Source: Okapia johnstoni (Eukaryota; Chordata; Mammalia; Artiodactyla; Giraffidae). From it: a DNA stretch of 64,000 bases. Positions 49,380 to 61,147 of this stretch are shown here, piece after piece (within the stretch, counting starts at the first letter, position 1; each line of letters starts with the position of its first letter). Location: assembly GCA_024291935.2 (NCBI GenBank), contig CM044310.1, positions 116,322,213 through 116,386,212 of the forward strand. Direction: 5' to 3'. Both the position numbers and the translations under genes were made by a program. The notes under the pieces are model-generated. The model made no database searches and had not been told where the DNA came from. It saw nothing but the letters and a program-made list of their open reading frames with translations.

Positions 49380-51170
49380 GATATTACATAAATAATAATA
49401 ATAAATATTAACATCATTGTACCAATAAATTTAAAAACTAGATGAGATACTCAAATACCTTTTAAAAATTAACCAAAGAACCACCTCAGGAAAAATAAAG
49501 AACCCCCAAAGTCCTTCAGCCTTTAAATAACTTGAAAATCTTTCAAACACACATGTGTTCATGCACACACTTACACACACATGTATACAGACCTTTCTAA
49601 TACCAGGTTGTCTCTAATGGCAAATTTTACCAATGCTTTTCTAGAAAACACAAAGAGGAACACTCCCCAACTTATAAGACCACCTCAACCTTGATACCAA
49701 AATTTATCTGAAAATTTTGAGTTTCAGCCAAAAAATAGCTGAAATACTTCTGAATAAAAACAAAGTGAGAAGTCATGCTCTAACAAGTATTAAGTTTTAT
49801 TATAAATTTGTAGTAAGACAGTGTGAATGGATGGAGACAAGGACAACAAACAGACTAGTGGAACAGAATAGAGAGCCTAAAATTAAACCCATCTTTATAC
49901 GGAGTCTGATATATGCCTTAGCAGATCTGTGAGTAGGGGGTGAACTTCTCAATAAATGGTGCTGGACCAACTGGGCGTCCGTACAGAAAAAAAAAAAAAT
50001 TGGCCCCTACCTCAAATGACAGTCCATGGGGTCGCAAAGAGTTGGATACAACTGAAGCAACTTAGCAAGCACCTCAAAGGACATGCAAAAATCAATCTCA
50101 CATGGAAAAAAGAAGTAAATGTGAAAAACAGTACTATAAAATCCTAGAAAATGTAAAAGAATGGAGGATCACTGTCATACTACTCCAGGGTACAAAATTA
50201 CTGATGATGTAAATGGTGCCCTTTAAAGCACAATAACTTGGTGCTTCTCATAAAAGACACAACAAGCAATGACCATAAAATTTCAATTTGAGGACTTCCC
50301 TGGTGGCACAGTGGATAAGACTCCACCCGCCAATGCAGGGGACAGGAGTTCAATCCTTGGTTAAGGAAGAACCCACAGGCCGTGGAGCAACTAAGCCCAG
50401 GCACCACAACTATTGAGCCTGTTCTCTAGAGCCTGGGAACCGCAACTACTAAGCCCACGTGCTGCAACTACTGAAGCCGACATGCTGCAGCTACTGATGC
50501 TTGCCCACCTAAAGTCCATACTCCACAACAAGAGAAGCCACCACAGTGAGAAGCCTTCGTACCACAAGGAAGGCCCAGCACAGCCAAAAATAAAGTAAAC
50601 TATAAAATTATTTTTAAAACTTCCATTTGATACACTCTACTACATTAAAATTTAAAACGGCTTTTCATCAAAAGGCTCCAAAAGGAAAACTACAGAGTGG
50701 GAGAATATCTCTGCAACCTACATAACAACAAATGACTAATATTCAAAAGATATAAAGAACTTCTACAAATTAGGAAGAAAAGGACAGACAACCCAATAGG
50801 AAAATGGGCAACGGGCTTGAGAAGCACTTCAAAAATATTTTATAATATTTAAATAAGTATGAAATAATTCATTTAATTAAATTATTCCAATAAATATTAC
50901 AAATTCTATGTCATCACCAGTCAATGAAAGGTAATTAAAATAACAGTGAAATACCACCACACACCAACCAGATTGGGAAAAAAATGGAAAAGTTTAATAA
51001 TACCAGGTGTTGATGAGATGTAGAACAACCAGAAAGTCTCATCCTTAATTAACGTCAGTGTAAATGGTTAGAGAACAACTTAGTACTAGTATTAAAATTG
51101 AATACACACATACACTATGGCCCAACAACTCCCAATATATTCTCTAGAGAAACTCTTTCACTTGAGCAAA
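49380..51170 (+). repeat. L1 fragments with a nested CHR SINE
   Basis: Pieces of L1 ORF2 are readable (TCTCAATAAATGGTGCTGGACC at about 49948, AATACCACCACACACCAACC at 50951). A Bov-tA tail fragment is at 50021-50075 and a full CHR SINE at about 50291-50605. Frames are broken. Confidence 0.55.
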
Positions 51171-51184
51171 AGAATACAGTGATA

Positions 51185-51425
51185 ATTAATGATAACATAT
51201 TGTGCTTGCTTTGTGTCGGGCACTGTTCTAAATGCTCTATATTTTTAAATTACATTACTCTTCACCATAACCATGTAAGGTAGGTACTACTATTACTCCC
51301 ATTTTACAAAGGTGAAAAAATTGAAACACAAAGAAGTTACACAATTTCTTCAATTGTACACTACCAATGAGCGGTAGTCAGGATTTAACACAGTTTGGTT
51401 TCAGAAACAGCTCTTAACCAATTAC
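51185..51425 (+). repeat. MIR SINE
   Basis: It reads GTGTCGGGCACTGTTCTAAATGC, then CATAACCATGTAAGGTAGGTACTACTATTACTCCCATTTTACA, GAAGTTACACAATTTC and ends AGCTCTTAACCA. This is the standard order of a MIR element. Confidence 0.75.
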
Positions 51426-52194
51426 ATTCTTCTACTTCTCACAAGAATGTTTTCAGAAACATTATTCATAATTGTCACAAAGCTGAAAAACACAAATGCT
51501 CATCAACAGCAAAGTGCAGAAATCATAGACTTTTCCATCAAAAGAATACTATCCATATGTGAAGAAAATAAAGGAACTACAGCTACATGCAACAATATGA
51601 ATAGATTTCACAATGTTGAGCAGAAGCAGCACAATATAAAATATTCTAGACAGAGTCCATAGTTCTAAGTTGAAAACAGAAGCAAAATCATGGCGAAAGT
51701 ATAAAGAAAATCAAGGAGATGATCAGCACAAAAGTCAGACTTGAAGTTATCTCTAAAAGGTAAGAAGGGACTATGAAATGATAATGACAGAAGATCTTCC
51801 ACAGTCATGGTAACATTCTATTTCTTGATCTGGGTGGTAGTTACACAGATATAAGCTTTATAATTATTCATTTAAAACTCTGTTTATACATTCTATGCCC
51901 TTTGGTGGCTGTGGGTTTCATGATTTAGAACGTTAGAAATAAAATATAAAGAAAAGAAGAAGAAATGGCCAGAGAACAAGGAGAAACACCAGAAGGAAAT
52001 GCTGTCACAACAAGGAAAAAGTAACAAAGAACCTCCAATTATCAACACAAATCAGGTAAGACAAACCCTAAAGTGTATCCATGAGAATTCTTTCATTTGG
52101 GTATTTTTTTTTAGTGACTTTTATTCCTTAAAGGTAGTGAGAAACTCATGTAGCATATTATGTTATCAATGTTAAATCATTCCTAACAGTATGT

Positions 52195-52440
52195 GTCTTA
52201 ATACTTCTAAATTTTTCAAAATTTATTTTAATTGGAGGCTAATACTTTACGGTATTGTGGTGGTTTTTGCCATATATTGCCATGAATTAGCCACGGCTGT
52301 ACACGCGGCTGTACATGCGTCCCCCTGCCTCCCCCCACCCCCCTCCCCCCTCCCTCCCTATCCCATCCCTCTGGGTTGTCCCAATGCCCCGCCTTTGAGT
52401 CTCCTGCTTCAGGCATGGAACAGAAATCGGAATTCAGTTT
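52195..52440 (+). repeat. Ruminant interspersed repeat with C-rich core
   Basis: AATTTATTTTAATTGGAGGCTAATACTTTACGG ... CCGCCTTTGAGTC ... CAGGCATGGAAC is a pattern common in bovid DNA. The centre at about 52320-52370 is a poly-C/CT tract. The family was not named with certainty. Confidence 0.5.
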
Positions 52441-52749
52441 GTTTAAAAATTAACCAAATTGAGGAAGCTAGAGACATTTCTCAGACAGCCACCAGCTTAC
52501 CTAAGACACGCAAATCTTCACTATTACCAGATGGTTTGCCAGCAACTGAAATGAACCATAACTCAAATAACAGGAAGTATTTCTGACTCCCCTAATTCGT
52601 GTTAACACTGACCCTGACACTGAGTCCCACTAAAAAAATGAAAAGTGTGTTCATGAAAAATAAATCCACCTTTCTTGAAAACATTCAAAAAGTGTAAACT
52701 GGTCAATTTGCCAGAATCTACAAGTTTTCTGGTAAATTGGTAAATTTGA

Positions 52750-53800
52750 TTCTTACTGAGAAAACTAATTTTTGGCGAACAGATTCTGCAAATGGGCCAC
52801 CTGCGACCCCGTGAAAGCCCCTTTGTGTCCTTGCAGCAGAGAGGCTCTGATGGTGGCCCAACGCCTGCGACCCTACCTCATCCTTCCCGGCAAAGACTCT
52901 CCTCAGCCATTGCTTCCGGGGAGCTCTCGGATCTCCTGGAAGAGCCCCTTTACCTCTTTCCCTGTAACTATACACCCCAAACGAAAGGACGGAGCTGGTG
53001 TCCAGCTGCCTCAAGAAAAAAGCAATAACTTCGTCCCCAACAGGCCAGTGAAGAGGTCGGGCTCGGTCTCTGCAGCCTGGGAGCCTGAACCAACCGGCTT
53101 CCCTGGTCGAGCACGGACCGCTGGCCTGCGGCCCACGAAGGGCGCGTCTTGGGACGGCCTCAAAGTTGGAGCTGGTGAGCGAAGGGGCTGACACCCGTTT
53201 CCCAGGTTCTAGGGGAGAAACAAGGAGGGTCCTCCCAGGCCGTTTGACCCCTCAGGTCCACAAACCCCGCTCAGTCTGGGAGGCTCCGGCCGGTGGCCTG
53301 TTACCCCTTGGCGGGGTCCTGTGACCTCAGGGCGTGACGTCCAACCTCACACTCCCGAGATTTACGACCGTTTCGGGGATCCCGTAGGCGCCAATTTTGC
53401 CCTCACCCTCGAGGCCTAGGCTCTTCAGTCTGGTCAGGAAGGCGAAAATGAGGGTGTACAAGGCTCAACTGAGAAGCTTAGCGACCGCCTCAGGCCCCCA
53501 CGGGCCTCACCTCGCGACGCTCCTCGCTCTGCCTCTTGGAGCCTTTCCAGCATTCTGCGCGCATGCGCGTCCCACTGCCAGGCGCGAGCGACTCCGTGGC
53601 TCCGCTCTGTTCAACAGCTCTCTCCCTCCCTGCACACGTGCACACATGCTCCCGCTTCCACGCATGCGTCCGTGCATCCCTCCTTTCCTTACTTTCCCGT
53701 TTAGACCGGGTGCCCAATTCCTTCCCTTTCTACCTCCGGGCATTGTTCAGTCCAGGCTCTAAGGCGAGTCCCTAGTCTGGAGCATTGGCTTCACTTCCAC
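52750..53800. promoter_or_regulatory. CpG island; probable SLC6A16 promoter/first exon
   Basis: About 1 kb without interspersed repeats. It is rich in CpG, most densely at about 53090-53680 (GACCGTTTCGGGGATCCCG, GCGCGCATGCGCGTCCC, GGCGCGAGCGACTCCG). An NRF1-type palindrome GCGCATGCGC is at 53559-53568. On the minus strand a good donor GCGAG|GTGAGG lies at 53511/53510, so a non-coding first exon of SLC6A16 could start here and splice to the acceptor near 41012. The distance fits the roughly 35-kb human gene. The plus-strand open frames across the island look fortuitous. A divergent transcript is possible. Confidence 0.55.
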
Positions 53801-54256
53801 TTCCCAGAGTAATGTGGAAGTAAGGGTGAGGTGGAATCGTTCTTCCCATTCATTTCTTCTTGCCTTCTAACCTTTTGACAGTAATACTTAGGGCTTCCAT
53901 ACTACTAGCCAAACCCTAAATATATGTCCAATAAGACAGATCAAAAACCCAAGACTTACTCAAAATTTCTGGTCTTAGGACTGCTTTGATATTCTTAAAA
54001 ATGAAGGACCTCAATTATTTTTGTGTGTTATATTTATATAGATTGTGTTTATGTGAGCTATATCTATCAATATTAAACTGAGAAATTTCTGCAATATGTA
54101 TTGGCATCAAAAAATCCATCGCGTTAGCATAAATAACATTTTTAATAACTAATTTCCACACCAAAAATCATTTAGTGAGAAGAGTATTTTACATTTTTGC
54201 AAATCTCTTTTAACACCTGGCTTAATAGACGACAGTTGCATTATCACATGTGCTTG

Positions 54257-54277
54257 GGGTGGGGGGGTGGGGGTGGC
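54257..54277 (+). repeat. G-run cluster (G-quadruplex-capable)
   Basis: Runs of 4, 7, 5 and 2 G separated by single T. Located in repeat-poor sequence 0.5 kb past the CpG island. Confidence 0.6.
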
Positions 54278-54609
54278 TTGTCAAAATAGCTCACATGCTG
54301 TAGCTTCCAAAAAACATCACTGTATACTCAAGAGAAAGTGAGAGTGAAAAGGCAAATAACATCTTAATAGTATTATGAAAATAATTTTCACTTCATGAAC
54401 CCCTGAAAGTGTCTCAGGAACCACTAGCAGTCTCTAGGCCACATTCTGAGAACCACAGGCTTAGATCATTATGACTGAACAAAAAGATATAAAGAAAAAT
54501 GCTAGGTGCTATAAAAATACATCACAATCTGGGCGAAATTACCCAATCCTTCAACTCAGAGACCTAATTTGGAGAAAGCGTGACTGAGTCCAAGCTCATA
54601 CTGCTCATC

Positions 54610-55140
54610 ACACAACAGGCCAATAAATCCAGAGACAAGTTGTTGGGGCAGGAAGCAACTTTATTTGGAAAACCAACATACCAAGAAGATGGTGGACTAG
54701 CGTCCAAAAGAACCATCTTACCCAAGTTAAAATTCAGGCTTCTTTTATATTAAAAGAGGAGGTGGGGTGTAGCTGGTTGTTGCAAGCTTCTTGGCGCAGG
54801 AATCTGTTCTTGTAGCTGTCCATGTAGGTCTGGTCACAGTATTCCTATAAGCTTCCAACAAGACAATTTATTTTCAGTTCTGCAGCTCTTTATCTTCATA
54901 TGAACTGAAGAGTGTTATACTTCCAAAGGTCAGAGCCTTGAGAATGGACTATCATGTGTATTTCAGGCTATAGGCAACATTCTTTTACAAAGGTGCAGAG
55001 CCAGCATGACTAAGCACAGGGAATACAGCACAAAGGTTAGAGCTAAAGGAATAGACCCAATATGCAGTTAGGGTTGTTCTTCTCTGTTACAAGAGCAGTT
55101 CTCTGAGGAAGTAACACTGGAACTGAGACAGAAAGGATGA
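54610..55140 (-). repeat. Possible solitary LTR of a ruminant endogenous retrovirus
   Basis: ACAAGTTGTTGGGGCAGGAAG followed by CAACTTTATTTGG (AATAAA on the minus strand), AAGAACCATCTTACCCAAG and AGGAGGTGGGGTGTAGCTGG resembles, from memory, a bovid LTR in reverse orientation. No viral coding sequence is present. Family and borders are unsure. Confidence 0.35.
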
Positions 55141-55264
55141 TTTACTAAGTGTAAAATGGAATATGAACATCTCAGTCCCTGAGGCTAGGCAAAGGCCCTG
55201 GAGCAGGAAAATTTGTGAATTCTAGACACCAGGAAAAATGTCAGTCAGTAATTGTTTTAAATTG

Positions 55265-55585
55265 TGTGTATTGATTTATTTTTGGCTTTGCTTGATCTTT
55301 GTTGCTGCATGGGCTTTTCTCTAGCTGCAGAGAGTGGGGGCTACCCTGTAGTTGTGGTTCAGGGCCTTCTCATTGCAGTGGCTTCTCTTGTTGTGGAGCA
55401 CAGGCTCTAGGTGCTTCAGTAGTTGTGGTACATGGGCTCAGTAGTTGCAGCTCCCAGGCTCTAGTGGCACACAGGCTTAGTTGCTCCATGGCATATGGGA
55501 TCTTCTGGATCAGGACGCTAACCCTTGTCCCCTGCATTGGCAGGTGGATTCTTTACCACTGAGCCACCAGGGAAGTCTCAGTAAA
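55265..55585 (-). repeat. CHR-type SINE, full length
   Basis: The plus strand runs from TTGATTTATTTTTGGCTTTGC to ACCACTGAGCCACCAGGGAAGTC, the reverse complement of a complete element. Confidence 0.8.
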
Positions 55586-55589
55586 TATT

Positions 55590-56250
55590 TATGAATGGTG
55601 TACCCTACACCGCCCTAGACCCTCAGGATGCTGTTGTGAAAAAGGTTTTACATTTTAGTTGCAAAAGCAGGAAACAAAAACAGATAAGAATTTCAGAACA
55701 TGGGAGTGCTGTTAAGAAAGCAAAACAGAGTGTTATGAGGGGACAAGACAGAGAACTATAGACAGAGTCAAGTAAGACCTCTCTGAGGAAGTGACATTTG
55801 GCATAGACTTGAAGGAGATGAGGAAAGCAACCAGGAACAACATGAGGAAGAGCATTCCAGGCAGAGGGAACAGCAATGACAAAGGTCTGGAGGCAGAAGT
55901 ATACTTGACAGGTTATTGAAACAGCAAGGAAGCCAATATAACTGGAACCCAGTAATTGAGGGGAAGGTGGGTATTAGGTGAGATAAGAGAAGTGATAAGG
56001 GCCAGAGTATTTTATGGAAGCCCTTCGAGGTCATGGTAGGAAGTTGGGTTTTTTTTTTCCTGAGTGAGATAAGAAGCTATTAGAGGGTTCTAACTCAAGA
56101 AGTGACTCATGTTTTAACAGGAGGATCCCTATGGCTTCTAGGTAGGCAATAGGATATGTGTGGGCTAAGGGTAGTTTCCAGGCATTCCTTGGCTTATATC
56201 TGCATGACTCCAATCTCTGCTTCTGTCTTCTTCTCCTCTAGGAATGCCTT
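55590..56250. other. Intergenic stretch with L2-like wording
   Basis: Phrases such as AGACCTCTCTGAGGAAGTGACATTTG and AGAGCATTCCAGGCAGAGGGAACAGC (about 55770-55880) fit an L2 fragment. No gene seen. Confidence 0.5.
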
Positions 56251-56254
56251 TGCT

Positions 56255-56465
56255 TTGAGTGTCTCTTCTAAGAACATCTGTTGTTAGATTTAGGGCCCAC
56301 TCAGATTATCCAGGATAATCTCATTTTGAAATCCTTAACTACATCTTCAAAGACCCTTTTTCCAAATAGGGTTAAAAAAACGAGTAGGGTCACATTCACA
56401 GGTTCCAATGGTTCAGACAAGGACATATATTTAGGGGACCACATTCAACCCACTACAGTAGGTCT
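56255..56465 (-). repeat. MaLR-type LTR fragment
   Basis: Contains TAGGGCCCACTCAGATTATCCAGGATAATCTCATTTTG, AAGACCCTTTTTCCAAATAGGG and CATATATTTAGGGGACCACATTCAACCCACTACAG, the reverse complement of an MLT/MST-like LTR start. Confidence 0.5.
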
Positions 56466-56819
56466 GGGATAAGGACTGAGAATGTTAACAAATGCCCAGC
56501 TGATGCTACCCGTGTGGGGACCGCAACCAGTGATATAGAGAAGTCAAGTAAGATGGGGACCAAGAATTGACCACATGGATATCACTGGTGACTTTGACAA
56601 AAGTGGTTTTGGTGAACAAGTCAGAATGAAAGTCATATTGAGAGACTTGGAAAAGAGGAAGTAGCAGTGAGCATAGCCAAATTTTTAATGGATTTTGTTA
56701 TCAAGAAGAGGAAGAAATGGGACAGAGGTGTAGAAGGATGTGTGGTCAATGAATGAGTTTTTAGATGGAAGAAATAATAGCATGATTGTGTGCTAATAGG
56801 AAAGTGTTGGTAGGGAGGG

Positions 56820-59800
56820 AAATTTTGACAATTCACAAAAAAGAGTCAACCGTGTGATATACCACACTAACAGAATGAAAGATAAAAGTCATATGATCAT
56901 TTCATTAGATGAAGAAAAAGCTCTTGAGAAAACTCAACATCCTTTCATGATAAAAAAATTTCCAACGAATTAGGTATAGAAGGAATATACTTCAACATAA
57001 TGAAGACCCTATATGACAAACCCTCAGCTAACATCATACTCAATGGTGAAAGGTTAAAAACCTTTTCTCTAAGATCAGGAACAAAACAAAAATACCTGCT
57101 CTCACCATTTCTATTCAACATGGTACTAGAAGTCTTAGCCACAACAATTAGGCAAGAAAAAGAAATAAAACTTATCCAAATCAAAAAGGAAGAAAATTAT
57201 CTGTTTGCAGACAACATGATCTATTGTAGAAAACCCTAAAAACCCACACAAAAAAAGAACCTATTAAAACTAATAAATGAATTCAATAAAGTTACAGGAT
57301 AAAAATCAACACACAAAAGTCAGTTGCATTTCTATACACTAACAAACTATCTTTAAAAAAAATTAAGAAAGCAGTTCCATTTGTAACTGTGTCAAAAACA
57401 ATAAAACACTGAAAGACCTGTAAATTGAAATCTATAAGACACTGAGGAAAGAAACTGAACAAGACACAAATAAATACAAAGACATCTCATGTTCTTGGAC
57501 TGAAAGAATTAATATTGTAAAAATCTCCATAGTGCCCAAAATAATCTACAGATTCAGTGTAATCCCTATCAAAATTCTAATTGCATTTTTCACAGAAATA
57601 GGAAAGGAACTATCTTAAAATCTGTACGGAACTACAAAAGACCCTGAATAGCCAAAGCAGTCTCAAGAAAGAATGCAATGGGAGACATCATACTTCCTGA
57701 TTTCAAACTTTGTAATATATACAAAGTTATAGTGATCAAAGCAATATGATACTGGCATAAAAACACGCACATAGACCAGCGAAACAAAATAGAGAGCCCA
57801 TAAATTTACTCATGCAGATACAGTCAACTAATTTTTTATAAGGGTGCCGAGAACACATGATAGGAAAAGAACAGTCTCTTCAATAAATGGGAAAACTGCG
57901 TATCCAGATGCAAAAGAATGAAACTGAATCACTATCATATACCACTCACAAAAGTCGAGAAGGATTAGACTTAAATGTAAAACCTGAAACTATAAAACTA
58001 GAAGAAATCATAGGAAAACAGTTCCTTGAGTTTTACCAAATTGGTCTTGGTAGTAGTTTATTGGATAAGACACCAAAAGCACCGAAAACAAAAGCTAAAA
58101 TAAACAAGTGAGATCACATCAAACCAAAGATCTTTTGCATACCAGAGGAAACAATCAACGGCTTCCCTAGTGGCTCAGTGGTAAAGAATCTACCTGCCAA
58201 TGCAGGAGCCACGGGTTCCATCCCTGGGACGGTCCCACATGCAGAGTAACTAAGTCCATGCACCACAACTATTGAGCCTGTGTGCTAGAGCCCGGGAGCT
58301 GCAACTACTGAAGCCCAAGCGCCCTACGGCCCGAGCTCTGCAACAAGAAAACCCACTGCAATGAGAAGTCTACACACCCCAACTAGAGAAAAGGCAGTGC
58401 AGTAACAAAGACCCAGCCCAGCCAAAAATAAATAAATACAATTTTTTTAAAAAGGAAACGATATATTGAAAAGACACCCTTTTCAATGGAGAATGGGATA
58501 AAATATTTGCAAACTATATATCTGATAAAGGGCTAATACTCAAATTACATAAAGAATTTATATAACTCAACAGCAAAAAAAAAAGCCAGTAACTCAATTT
58601 GAAAAAATGGGGGAAGGATCTGAATAGACAATTTTTTCTGAAGAAAACATACAAGTGGCCAGTAGAGGCACGCAAAGGTGCTCAACATCACTAATCATGT
58701 GTGTGTGCGTGTGTGTATGCTCAGTCGCTCAGTCGTGTCCAACTCTTTGCAACCCCATGGACTATAGTCCACCAGACTGCTCTGTCCATGGGTTTTCCCA
58801 GGCAAAAATACTGGAGTGGGTTGCCATTTCCTTCTCCAGGGGTTCTTCCTGACCCAGAGATTGAACCCACATCTGTCATGTCTTGCATTCGCAGGCAGAT
58901 TCTTTACCACTAGTGCCACCTAGGAAGCCCCACTATTCATGAGGGAAATGTAAATCAAAACTATCAAAATCTTATAACCACCTCGTAACAGTTAGGATAG
59001 CTGTCATCAACAAGAGAAGAGATATCAAGTGTTGGCAAGGATATGGATAAAAAGGAATCATTGTGCACTTTTGTGTGAATGTAAATTGGTGAAGCCACCA
59101 TGGAAAACAGTATGGAGATTCCTCAAAAAGTTAAAAATAGAAGCACCATATACTCCAGCAATCCCACTCTGGGTACATATTTAAAGGAAATGAAATCAGT
59201 ACCTTGAAGGGATATCTTTTCACTCATGTTCATTGCAGCATTATTCACAATAGCCAATGGAAGGAATCTAAATGTCCTTCAACAGATGAATGGATCAAGA
59301 AAATGTGATATATATATATATTTCTAATATATGTATTACAATGGAATATTAGTCAGCCATAAAAAAGAAGGCAGTCCTGCCACTTGGGACAATATGGATG
59401 AACCTGAGGGCGACATTATACTAGATGAAATTAGCCACAGATAGAAAGATAAATACTGGTATCATTTATATGTAGAATCTTTGAAAAAAATTTAAGTCCA
59501 ATTTCATAGAAACAGATTATAGAATGGTGGGATGGGTTGGGGAGTAAGGAAAATGGGGAGACATAGGCCTAAGGGTATAAATGTTCAGTTATAAGAGGAG
59601 TAAGTTCTGATCTGAGGATCTAAATGTACATTATGGTAGCATAGTTAATAATACACTATTGTGTGCTGGAAAGTGCTGAGAGTATATTTAAGTGTTCTAC
59701 ACACACACACAGACACTGTTTACTATGTGAGATGAAGAACATGTTAATTATCTTGAGCATGGTAATCATTCCATTATATATATGTATATATATAATACAC

Positions 59801-59890
59801 ATATATATAATTGTCCTGTATACTTTAAATATACATAATCATACTTGTCAGTTATTCCTCAATAAAATTGGGGTAAAAAAAAAGAAAGCC
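56820..59890 (+). repeat. L1 LINE, ORF2 RT domain to 3' end, with nested SINEs
   Basis: The longest L1 in the window. A 79-codon frame (57000-57239) shows the RT blocks [18 protein letters not shown] and [14 protein letters not shown], with FADN in place of FADD, so the active site is lost. It continues through the ORF2 C-terminus to about 59890. A CHR SINE is nested at about 58160-58440 and a minus Bov-tA at about 58715-58932, preceded by a (TG)n tract. TA-rich tracts at 59310 and 59780. Confidence 0.75.
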
Positions 59891-59989
59891 TAGAGTTAAA
59901 AATCAGAATATTACTAATATGAATTGATTTTTGATGACATTAATAAGAAAATAAATTACATTTAGAGCCTTAAAAAAAAAGGTAGATGA

Positions 59990-60820
59990 GATTGCTCAGA
60001 AGAGAGAGAGGGAACTGGCTCTCTGAGGAGGTCTGGTTTTCCTGGGTGGATGTCGAGATGGTAGGAACATCCATAATGTTAAATAAACATCAATGGGGAT
60101 TTGGGACTTGACAAGTGAGAAGCCTGCAGAATGTCAGGGGAGATTTCAGAGGCTGCTGGCTGTGGAGCTCAGGCCTAGAGATGATCAGGTATTGCAAACC
60201 TAGATCTAATGGCCAAGGTCCTGGACTCAGTCTTGACTCCTGTGGGGCCTCCGCTTCTCGGGGCCTCATTGCCGAAGCAGGAAGTACTGCCCTAGGCTCA
60301 GCTTCCGCTCTGGGTGTTTTGGTACTGCCAAATCACCCCTTTGCACTGGGGATCTTCCCACTTGGGGCCTACAGCACTTTCACTTCCCCTAGGTGCCCAG
60401 CCCCTGCCCCAGCACATGGGAGCACTTTGGTCTACCTTGTTGCCAAGAACTGGACACAGATTCCGAGAGCAGGAAATGATAGGAAGGTGGGGGTGGGATA
60501 GATAAACAGAGGAAGAAGGACAGGCATCAAGATAAGGGGCCAGAAACCAGAGAGGAAGAGGATGCAGACCTGGTGGGGAAGGGGACAGAGATCTAGAGGT
60601 AAAGAGAGCGATAAAGATCCACAGAGAAAAGAACAGAGACACACAGACTGCGAAGACCAGGAAGTGAGGGTGAGGGGGGGCAGAGATGAATGCAAAGATG
60701 GCAGAGCTTTGCAGGCAGTGAGGTCAGAGTGTCTGTGAGGTCGGCTGCCGTCCAGGGCCAGCCTGGAGTCCTGGTGCCCAGAGTAGGTGCAAGTACATCA
60801 GGATGCCCTGTGGGTCCCCC
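59990..60820. other. CD37 upstream flank, no gene recognised
   Basis: Moderately GC-rich and purine-rich from 60480 to 60680. No repeat signature was assigned and no conserved exon was seen. Confidence 0.4.
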
Positions 60821-60969
60821 AGCCTGAGTCATGGAGATCTGGGAGGAACTGCCTGGAGTGTCCTTGGTGCCCGTCAATTCCAAGGCCCCTCAGGTACTGG
60901 GGTGTGCGTCCCAGTGGGGCAGGCGAGGGGAGATGGGGATGAAGACCCAGAAGAAAGTCACCCTGGGTG

Positions 60970-61147
60970 TAGAGAGGCGGGGGGTGGGGCTCCAGCCCTG
61001 GCACTTCCTCTTTCTCTGAGTTCTTCCTTTCTCTTCTGTCTCGGCCTCTCCCCCCCTCTCTCTCAAGGTCTCTCTGCCCGTTCTCCCTACTGCCACCACC
61101 CCTTCTGTCCTGTCCCTCCCACCGGTGTCTCACCCCTCTAGGAGAAG
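60970..61147 (+). promoter_or_regulatory. CD37: CD37 promoter/5' UTR region with PU.1-type site
   Basis: CACTTCCTCTTT at 61002-61013 is, on the minus strand, AAAGAGGAAGTG, the PU.1 (SPI1) consensus; it ends 134 bp before the CD37 ATG. A GC box-like GGCGGGGGGTGGGGC precedes it (60977-60991). No TATA box is seen. The pyrimidine-rich stretch that follows would be the 5' UTR. It ends CCTCTAG|GAGAAGATG, which could also be a splice acceptor if the UTR is split. Confidence 0.45.

Noticed and set aside
52718..53194. Long overlapping open frames on both strands in the CpG island
   Set aside because: GC-rich DNA gives long chance frames. No splice signals, domains or family resemblance were seen.
60831..61019. 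Open frame starting ATGGAGATCTGGG upstream of CD37
   Set aside because: It could be an alternative first exon (CCCCTCAG|GTACTG at about 60893), but the protein matches nothing in tetraspanins and lies in the 5' flank. Evidence is too weak to list.
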